From Pollenia angustigena (lineage: Eukaryota > Arthropoda > Insecta > Diptera > Polleniidae): DNA of 64,000 nucleotides. The notes under the pieces are model-generated. The model made no database searches and was not told the DNA's origin. It saw only the letters and a list, made by a program, of their open reading frames with translations. The stretch's first letter is position 1, and every line of letters starts with the position of its first letter. Where the stretch lies: the NCBI GenBank assembly GCA_930367215.1, contig OV884060.1, forward strand, positions 175,409,253 to 175,473,252, read 5' to 3'. This document shows positions 56,080-64,000 of the stretch, in pieces. Made by a program: the position numbers and the translations under genes.

Positions 56080-56400
56080 ATAAAAAATGTCATCAGTGCG
56101 GTGACTCGGTAACATCGGAGGAGGAATCATTAGTCTAGTATTAGAATCATTGGGATCAACTTAAGCCAAAGTGAGAGAATATTATAATTTACTTACTTCT
56201 TACACATGCTTGTTTCACTTATGTTATATTCCGCTCTTTGTTTACAGAAGAACTCTCAATCATAAGACACCAGCAGCAGTCCCATATGGCTTTCGTAATC
56301 ATTCTACTTTGAAAACTTTATGTATTTTACTAAGTAATTTAAACAAATAGAATATGGGAATTTTTGATTCTTATTTTACTTTTTCAACATGGAAATAATG
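56080..56400 (+). repeat. Dispersed repeat copy of the 3520-3905 family
   Basis: Matches 3400-3790 closely, including GGAGTCAGTTTAATAA, AATGTCATCAGTGCG, AAAGTGAGAGAAT, ACACATG-TTGTTTCACTT and AGAAGAACTCTCAAT. The two loci share more than 300 bp, so the full element is longer than the core unit. Confidence 0.65.
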
Positions 56401-56944
56401 TTAATAATACACAAAATGTGGCATCGATTTGTCAATGTAGTCATAGCATAGATGACCATTTGTTATAACATTAATGTCACAAGTCTTATGTTAGGGCATC
56501 ATTGATATGAAGGTGTATTTTCTATGAGTGTATGGCTAGAAAACATCATGCAATCTTGTGATAATCAGTCCAGACTTACAAGAAGCACTTTTAATCTTTA
56601 TAAAAAATGGTATTACTGTATTGAATTTTCGTCCAATTTATTTCTTTTTAGTACTAGAAAATAATCTAACTAGCCTTGTGATGATCGGGCCATAATTAAC
56701 ACAAGTTCAATTTAAAATACCCTTAAAATCACATTGATACGGCTTATACTAAAACGAATCATGATATTTTAATTAAATCAAAAAAGGTTTTTTAAAACTT
56801 GAAATTAAACAAAATTCCAAATTTTTAATATTTTTAATTAGGCTTAAGTTCATGAAATTTAATTTTTATTAAATTATTTTTATGAAGAAAGGAATTTTAC
56901 AACATGAAAATCAATTAAAATTGTTATTGATAATCTTTCATTCT

Positions 56945-57026
56945 TGACGTGGCTCGGGCTCGAACCCTGGCCGGCAGGTTACCATGACATGTTTCGATCG
57001 CAACCACTCGATCTCCTCAGATGGAT
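56945..57026 (-). repeat. tRNA-like SINE head, second family
   Basis: On the minus strand, GAGATCGAGTGGTTGCGA (box A-like) is followed about 45 nt later by AGGGTTCGAGCCCGAG, which contains a perfect box B (GGTTCGAGCCC). It is GC-rich in AT-rich DNA. A decayed relative with the same flanking tail is near 44130-44320. No acceptor-stem pairing was checked, so a SINE is likelier than a real tRNA gene. Confidence 0.5.
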
Positions 57027-57698
57027 TTGCCGTCTTACACTCGCAGCCATCGACGACTGCTGACGTCACTAGTCAAACATCAATCCTTAAACCAAATTGT
57101 ATTTTAACATTTGGTAGATCGAAATTTGCTAATTAAAAATATTAAAAATTTGGATTGAAAACCATAAATAGTTCAACAAAATAACCACAATACTAATTAA
57201 ACAAAAATCTTTTAAATAAATTTACCAGAGGTCCCATATAAGACGTAGTTTTGGAACAGCACGCATAAACCGCAACGAAGTCTAATACTGTGAGGCCAGT
57301 TTTTATTAAAATGGATTTATAACTTAAGCGTTTTTTTTCAAAACTTGATTATATCACTTTCGACAGAAAGGATATTTCTCAATGTTTGAAATGCAAAGTC
57401 GGCGAAAATAAAATTGGACCAAAACTTCAGTTTTAAAATTTCATTTCACGATGACATCCCTAAGTTATGCAAAAACACAAGAAGTGGAATAGTCAAGTTT
57501 TGAATAAAAAAACCTACTCAATTTATAAATCCTATAAACCCCACTTCAGATATATTCTTACTCTCGGTTAAGGTATAATAGATTGGGCACTGCCGATCAA
57601 AAATACTTTATTTTTTATTTTAAGCACTGCCACTACGATATAAAAAAAGTGGCTAATAACGTGTTAATTACTCTAAGGACCTGGAAGTTACTGATTAA

Positions 57699-58453
57699 CA
57701 CTAGAGTACTAACCGTATTTTACGCACGTTGTAACTAATGAACGTCGATTCGACAATGTATTTTTTAACTGTCTATAACTTTGTCTTAAAACCGAATATA
57801 CTTTTTCAATAAATGTTATTGATCATTGGGGCAGTTTATAAGTCTATATAAAAAATATGATTAAATTTTAATTCCTATAGATAAACAAAATATTTGTACT
57901 TATTCATTTCATATTGCACATATTTTTGGGATCATTAAAATGGACCTTAAAATATTGTAAGTAATACAAAAAATCTGAAATGGGTAAAAACTTAAAAAAG
58001 ACATTTTTTAAATAACACTTTGAGCAAGAATCACAAAGCTCAACTATGTGGTCTCCGGATATGGGTTTTTCGCATATATCACATTTTTATTTTGAAATTC
58101 GGCATTTTTCGTATAGGCATGAATGAGTTACACGTACTTCATTTGTGTTTTTTTTTTGGTATTTTCTCCTTGGCTGGTCATTGTGGCCACTATTGTTTGG
58201 AGCAACAATTTTTGCAATATTTGCTCACACGTTGAAAAAAAGTCACGTTAATACTAACCTTCGACGATTCGACGAGTACAAAACCAACAAAAGCAATGTT
58301 CCAGCAACGCGGTTTAAAAAAACACAATTGCACGCAGCAAAAGTAATTCATCTACTTACAGCATACAAAATTTTAGATTGTTAGGCACACTCATTTAAAA
58401 GTAAATAAATTAAAAGGGAGCTCGTCGACACGTCGATCATTAGTACTCTAGGG
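57699..58453. mobile_element. piggyBac-like deletion derivative
   Basis: The left end CACTAGAGTACTAAC and right end (inverted) CCCTAGAGTACTAATGAT are flanked by TTAA on both sides (57695-57698, 58454-58457). TTAA with CCYTAGA-type ends is the signature of piggyBac. The 755-bp element keeps the 3' end of a transposase on the minus strand. Confidence 0.75.
58019..58260 (-). pseudogene. piggyBac C-terminal cysteine-rich domain remnant
   Basis: The minus strand, read across frameshifts, gives clustered cysteines: YCKNCCSKQ, then THSCLYEKC, KCDICEKPI and ELCDSC, spaced like the C-terminal cross-brace zinc domain of piggyBac transposases, which binds the element ends. Stops interrupt it and the DDE core is missing. 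Plus-strand ORFs in the same place are shadows. Confidence 0.45.
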
Positions 58454-58459
58454 TTAACG

Positions 58460-60715
58460 AAGGTCTATCTTTGGTTTTATTTTAAACGTTTTTTAATCCA
58501 CAAAATCTTAGCTATTTGTCTAAGAGCTCAGAGTAAAGAGGGCATAACTGTTCCAAATGGTTAATTATAGCTTCGGAGGAAGATATATAGAGTCTTAAAG
58601 AATTTGAAAGATTTGAAAGATTTGAAAACTTAAAACAAACTCTGCACTTTTATGTTCATGAAATTTCTGCAACTGCAAAAGAATATCTTATGCACCAGAG
58701 GAAAAATCCAAATTTGCAAAACAACTATGAAATTTGCTTTCAATACAATCTAAGTGTTGTCATCAATACCATAAAAACCTTACATTCACAATTACTTTTG
58801 ACACCGACTGAAGCATCTTTTTATTACATGAATTTGTAAGTTTCTTTCTTTTAAGCGATAAAAAAAAACAAAAATTAAAAAAAAAAAAAAATATCAACGC
58901 TATACTACTCCAATGTAAAACAGTTTTTTTTTACAATTTCTCTTTCGTACTTTAAACGTTTATTGTATTTCCTCAACTGTGACAAACCGTTAACGACAAA
59001 GGGAAGTTAGACGCCTTCTGGTGATGATAATACACACATATACACATTCAATGTGCCATATACTTATAAATAAATGTGAGTTAATATGTACATGTAGTAA
59101 GTTGTAAGTGGTATTTTACAATATACAACTAATATACATACATACATGTATATTAGCAGTTAACAGCAAAAAACATTTGGCTGACAAAGGACAACAGACC
59201 TCCGAGAGAGGGGACAATGTGTAAGACTAAGAAATATGACATCGAATTTAAAAGCGAAAGTTTTAATTTTTATTTTGTTAAAGGTGTTTTGTCTGTGACA
59301 AATATTGATAATCTTTACATACCGAAATAATTTTGTTTTTTTATTTTTTTTTTTTTTTTTTTGTTACACACAAGATATTTTATTATCTTGACAATTAAAT
59401 AAAAATGTTAATGAATTAGAAGAAACAATTTTAAATTTTTGTAGGTGTTTGAATTTAAATCATGAAGTCAAATAATTTTTGTGTATATTTATAGTAGAGA
59501 TAGTATTTTCCTAATTATGTATCACTTGCATAGTGCAACAAGAAAAATACCTTCTAAAAAATTTCATAGCTTAATGAAAGTACAGTACTTTTAGCCTATA
59601 GTCACATCCTTTAGTTGCAGCCAAATCGTGGATTTTATTGATAATGTTAATATAAGCCTTATTCAAATACATAGATGCCACTGTGGTGCATATAATTGAA
59701 TACGAATATAATAAAAATTTATGTGAATATAGAAAAAAAATCATATTTATTACAACGAGAGCAGGCTTATGGTTTTGCAACAGAGTTGCATAAAATAAAG
59801 GTAATATAATAAAAAAAACATTTCATTCCTGATGCGATCACAAAAACTAATTTTTTTCGAGTCAGGAGTTAATAACAATAATGAAGCGATCTAATTGGAA
59901 GTTCTTTTGTATGGCTTGTGGCTTCAATACCTAAAAGGAACTTGGCACATGCTGCTAATGTGACTATAACGTTAAGCCTTTGCTGTAAGAAAATTGTGCT
60001 TATTCCTTATAGCGGCGGTAAATAACGATAAAATAAACTATATTGCTAATGTGGCTAAAAACGATAGTGACTATAAGCGAAAAGTACTGTAGACTATTTG
60101 GCGAATAAAAGCTTTAAAGGGGCTTGCAGAGTTAATTTGAATTAAATTGTTATGCTTCAATTTAGATAAGACATTTAAAGCTTTATTTTCCATTAAGTAT
60201 TTGACATGATGATTTTTCTTTATAATTTTAGAAGAAACTCTGCCCAGGTATGCATCTTCACGGGCAGAGCCATGAGAAGATTCAATCCTTATTTTTTTGA
60301 AATTCTGGATTGGCTGTTTATAAAGCTCCTTTCCAACGCGATTGTGGTTTCAACTTAAGTCGCAAGAAAAAGAAGAAGATCTAACACATGTGGGGTTACC
60401 AGCTGATTTTAAACAAAGTAACATATGTCAAACTCATGGTGGGTCTCTTTGTAAGCTGTTGTAAATCAACTTACTTCGAAAACAAAATTGAAATTATAAC
60501 GCTCATTTACTCCAACAGTGTTATAAAAAAAAATCCATAAAATCTATTTAAAGTTTTTAATTTTCACAAATAGAATCTGGGAATTTTAGTTCTCTAGGCG
60601 TGTAACAGTTTTCTTTTTAAGAATGAAAGCTTTATAAATTGTAATTTACTCAGAATACACATTCGAATTAATATCAACGTTTTTGATTTTCTCTAACCAC
60701 TAAGAAAAAACAAGT
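58460..60715. other. AT-rich non-coding stretch
   Basis: No supported gene or bounded element. Contains a diverged repeat of TGCTAATGTGACTATAACG (59956 and 60042) and T/A runs. A faint similarity to the 3520-3905 family is at 60475-60620. Confidence 0.4.
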
Positions 60716-60827
60716 AAGAGTGCTATATTCGGCTATGCCGAATCTTACATACCCTTCACCATGATGAGATAAGAACAAAAAATTATATACATAAATAACG
60801 TTCTTTAAATAGGTATAAATCAGGCCT

Positions 60828-61046
60828 GTTCTGCAAATCACTTTTACTCAAATCACGTGATTTCAAATCATATGTGCCTTCTTAAATCACACGTGTGATA
60901 TTTTAGTGTCCCGTTTTTATGTGTTTTGGTGTGATCTTTAATTGCCGAAAGCACAACGAGAAACACAAAAACGTTATGAATTTCAGAACACCACAAAATC
61001 ACACGCGTGATTTCAAAACCACGTTATTTGAAATCACGTGATTTTC
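60828..61046. mobile_element. Palindromic MITE with ATCACGTGAT repeats
   Basis: The ends GGCCTGTTCTGCAAATCAC and (inverted) GGCCTGTTCTGAAAATCAC are near-perfect. The whole ~220 bp is filled with AAATCACGTGATTT, AATCACACGTGTGAT and AATCACACGCGTGATT palindromes. No TSD assigned. Confidence 0.65.
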
Positions 61047-61244
61047 AGAACAGGCCCGAATAAATATTAATTGAACCACGCCAACTTTTTATTTTGTCAT
61101 AAGAAAATATAAAAATATAAAAAAACAAAAAATTTATATATGTATGTACCTAAACCCGTTTCCTCTTTTGCCAAAGTTGATGTTTGAAATTCGTTTTATA
61201 ATCTTAAAATCGTTTTTTAGAACATAAAAAAATTAAAAAAATTC

Positions 61245-61320
61245 TTTTTGGGATTCGAACTTGCAATATCATTAGTCTCAGGAGAGAACTTTACAACTCG
61301 GCTAAGAATGCTTTTACTGA
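61245..61320 (-). repeat. tRNA-like SINE head, third family
   Basis: On the minus strand, TTAGCCGAGTTGTAAAG (box A-like) is followed by GCAAGTTCGAATCCCAA, with box B GTTCGAATCCC. The plus-strand neighbour is an A-rich tail. Likely a degenerate SINE head; a weaker plus-strand relative may be at 4690-4755. Confidence 0.4.
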
Positions 61321-61408
61321 AGAAGCGTTAAATTAAAATATATTGAGGGCATGAGTTTGTTTCTTTATTTGAGCAGCATATCATATTCATGCATTAATGT
61401 GTATGTGT

Positions 61409-62543
61409 ATTAGACTGGTCGCAAATTTTTTTTTAATTTAATTGTTTGCGCTGCTTAAAATATGAGGCTTGGTGTACGAAATCATGATCTAATTTTTCAG
61501 GTCAATCCGACAGTGCCTAGCCGTGCCGGTTGGGGCCCAAAGTTCCCCATATTATAAAAAAAACATATTTTCTATCAGATCTTTATAGTTATACTAGTTG
61601 AAAAGCCGAAAATCAAAAATATGGCTTCGTTACGATCTTCCGCAGAGAAAGTACTTCAAGTGTGCCAAATTTCAGCTTCCTATGTCATCAGATGGCTTCA
61701 GAAAGTTGCGGAAAGAAAAGGACATACATGCAAACATCCCGACATATTAAGAAATTATATATTGCATAAGTAAATTTTATTGCGGAATTTCGGTTTTTTT
61801 TTAGTTTTTCAATAAGCTAAAGCGGTTTTGAGTTGCGCGAACATATGTTGTGCAACCTCCTTAATTTTCGAAATAACGGTTTATCTCGAAAACCAAAGCC
61901 AACATAAAGAAAGAAGTTTCAATTTTCTTAAAGTAAATTTTATTGCGGAATTTCGGTTTTTTTTTAGTTTTTCAATAAACTAAAGCTTTTTTGAGTTGCG
62001 CGAATGTATGTTGTGCAACATCCTTAATTTTCGAAAGAACGGTATATATCAAAAACCAAAGCTAACCTAAAAAAACGGCTAGCACCACTGGATTCAGCGA
62101 CCCCGAGTTAGGTTAGAAATCTTTCATCGTATCATACTAAAATATTAAACAGCAAATTCTTTAATGTATCTATACAATATATAATTTCTTAGTATGCCAG
62201 GATGTTTGCAGGATGTCCTATACTTTCCGAAACTTTCTGAAGCCATCTGATGACATAGGAAGCTGAAATTTGGCACACTTGAAGTACTTTCTCTGCGGAA
62301 GATCGTAACGAAGCCATATTTTTGATTTTCGGCTTTTCAACTAGTATAACTATAAAGATCTGATAGAAAATATGTTTTTTTTATAATATGGGGAACTTTG
62401 GGCCTCAACCGGCACGGCTAGGCACCGTCGGATTGACCTGAAAAATTAGATCATGATTTCTTACATCAAACCTCATATTTTAAGCAGCGCAAACAATTAA
62501 ATTTAAAAAAAAAAAATCCCATACAAGATGCGACCAGTCTAAT
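61409..62543. mobile_element. Foldback element with ~360-bp TIRs, MULE-like
   Basis: The arms at 61409-61768 and 62182-62543 are inverted copies (end ATTAGACTGGTCGCA; inner TAAGAAATTATATATTG). The flanks GTGTATGTGT and GTGTATGCGT form a 10-bp duplication with one mismatch, which suits Mutator-like elements. The middle has two tandem units of about 155 bp (each with TTTTATTGCGGAATTTCGGT and GAGTTGCGCGAA). No transposase. Confidence 0.65.
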
Positions 62544-62605
62544 GTGTATGCGTAAAATTAAACACATTACAAATAAAATCCACCACTTGTAGTGAAGGGT
62601 ATAAA

Positions 62606-64000
62606 AAACAACAACAAAAAAACCACATTACCAACACTGTATTACCATAGCCACTGTATGACCGGTCATCGTTAAATCAACTTAGCTCCTCATAAGGACA
62701 CAGAATATATATACTTTATAGGGTCTAACATCAATATTCTAGAAATTACAAACGGAATAAACTTGCGTTGCCATTGATTTAGTTTTATGTAAAAAATATT
62801 ATCAATGCATTAGCATATTTAATGCAATTGTCTCAGGCCTGCATTTTACATATAAGATTTTTTTATTTTTTGATACGAAAAAGGAAGTCAAGACAAATAG
62901 ATTAGAAAAATAGACATTCATACATATCTTAAATTTCAATTCGAGAAAATCTTAATCATTTTCCAATTGCTAACACATTTCTCTTAATATTCCTAAGGAA
63001 TTTTTTCCTAAAATAATCTCTTTTGATATCATGCCTCTGATGAGGAAATAAACATTAAATAGGATTATCCCATAATTTATGATCATTAATGACAAAAAAA
63101 AATTTCTTTCAATACGCAACCAGGCACTTAAATTCACATGACAAACGAGACAAAATACAAAAGAGGCAAAATAATATGATCATTAGAGCACCTTTTTGCC
63201 TACAATATTAGCACGATCATCGGAAAGATACAACAAAGAAACAAGAAAAAAAAACGAATTACAAAAACCAAACAATAAGGTCATGTGACAAACATAAAAA
63301 GTAAATGACAAAAACAAAAAAAAAAAAAAAAAAAAAAGTTGAGGAAAAATAATTGTGTCATATAAAACATTAACATTTACTTACGTTATTAGTAACGACA
63401 AAGAGGATTGTAATTGAAACACACGCATTAAAGGAACATATGAACTTTAATGATACACACATACCTATACACACACAGTACTGTTTACAACAAATACGAT
63501 GTATGTATGCATGAAACCGGAAGAAGGGTCAAAACAATAGTACAAACGATCATACATTTTTATCCACACATTTACTTAGTAGCAGAAATGTTTAGGGAAA
63601 AAAGTTACACTAAATAGTTTATAAAACAAAAAAAAAAAACAAAAAAATAAAAGCAGCCTATGCAGAAGGAAATACTAGACAAATAGTTGTTAAAAAAAAA
63701 GAAATACGGAAGATTAACTTATCTTTCTTTTCGTTCTTCATATGGCCCCTGCCAGCAATTGCATTTGTACATTGAACATACACAGGGCATTTCCAAAACG
63801 CATTGTCAATTTGTATTTAAAAAAAATATATAAAAAAAAAATAATATATTCACCTGTTGTTTATCTTAAATAAATATTTTCCGTAGGTTTTCGTTTAATT
63901 TTATGTGTTTATAAGATATTTAAATACACTAAGAAAATAAGACATGCTTTATATCGGTTGTTGGAAAGATAGTTCTCTGTGGCAGCTGATTTTATAGTTC
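62606..64000. other. AT-rich non-coding stretch to the window end
   Basis: No supported gene or bounded element; long A-runs (63318-63340 and others) and CA-rich words near 63470. Confidence 0.4.

Larger units (their letters stand above)
60716..62605 (+). repeat. Dispersed TATTCGGCTATGCCGAATC repeat, interrupted
   Basis: Starts AAGTAAGAGTGCTATATTCG and ends near GTAGTGAAGGGTATAAAAAA, an inverted echo of the early TACCCTTCACCA. This kind of repeat is common in fly genomes. It is interrupted by the MITE at 60828-61046, SINE-like sequence at 61245-61320 and the foldback at 61409-62543. Confidence 0.45.

Noticed and set aside
56945..57026. Functional tRNA gene on the minus strand
   Set aside because: Box A and B motifs are present, but it lies in a dispersed repeat with a decayed relative near 44.2 kb, so a SINE head is likelier.
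1..64000. Bacterial features such as operons, CRISPR arrays or Shine-Dalgarno sites
   Set aside because: Intron-bearing genes, LTR elements, MITEs and base composition show eukaryotic nuclear DNA; no direct-repeat and spacer array was seen.

Overview
This window looks like about 64 kb of non-coding nuclear DNA from a higher (cyclorrhaphan) fly. It is very AT-rich, full of homopolymer runs and short tandem repeats, and densely packed with transposable elements (TEs) of the kinds usual in calliphorid, muscid and drosophilid genomes. I find no convincing host gene, rRNA or functional tRNA. The window is probably a large intron or an intergenic TE-rich block. The species is inferred only from TE content and base composition.

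Layout. 1-4.8 kb: a tRNA-derived SINE, a decayed DDE transposase fragment and a tandem copy of a dispersed repeat. 4.8-6.5 kb: a foldback, Mutator-like element with a 9-bp target-site duplication (TSD), nested inside a CACAG-ended TIR element and carrying an inverted array of an 83-bp GC-rich unit. 10.2-11.1 kb: a CACTG-ended element with a second SINE copy inside it. 11.4-23.1 kb: MITEs, a broken rosa-like (DD41D) mariner and several repeat arrays. 24.4-26.6 kb: a pogo-like shell holding a hAT MITE (8-bp TSD, many TATCGATA sites), a foldback MITE and a broken mariner. 28.0-29.0 kb: a TIR element carrying what looks like a tiny spliced gene. 31.1-34.2 kb: a three-level nest (mariner inside a TIR element inside an older mariner). 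34.85-40.77 kb: a complete, very young Ty3/Gypsy retrotransposon on the minus strand with apparently identical 416-bp LTRs and a 4-bp TSD. 41.6-43.9 kb: a TIR element coding for an unknown 221-aa protein. 45.2-45.8 kb: a Jockey-like LINE remnant next to a tandem repeat. 47.7-49.2 kb: a Harbinger-like element inside a foldback. 49.4-50.5 kb: a second CACTG-ended element. 51.8-55.0 kb: an apparently complete CACTA-like DNA transposon with ~650-bp TIRs and a two-exon transposase gene. 57.7-58.5 kb: a piggyBac-like deletion derivative. 60.8-62.6 kb: further foldback elements and SINE-like pieces.

Coding capacity belongs to TEs: Gypsy gag and pol, the CACTA-like transposase, the 221-aa ORF, the spliced mini-ORF, and broken mariner, LINE and piggyBac pieces. 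The most notable signal is at the gag-pol junction. There a canonical U UUA AAC slippery heptamer lies directly before the gag stop, in the correct phase, with a 7-nt spacer and a predicted H-type pseudoknot, which implies -1 frameshifting. Next in interest are the spliced mini-gene in a TIR element, the unknown ORF element, and the CACTA-like transposon. All calls come from reading the sequence by eye; no database search or alignment program was run.
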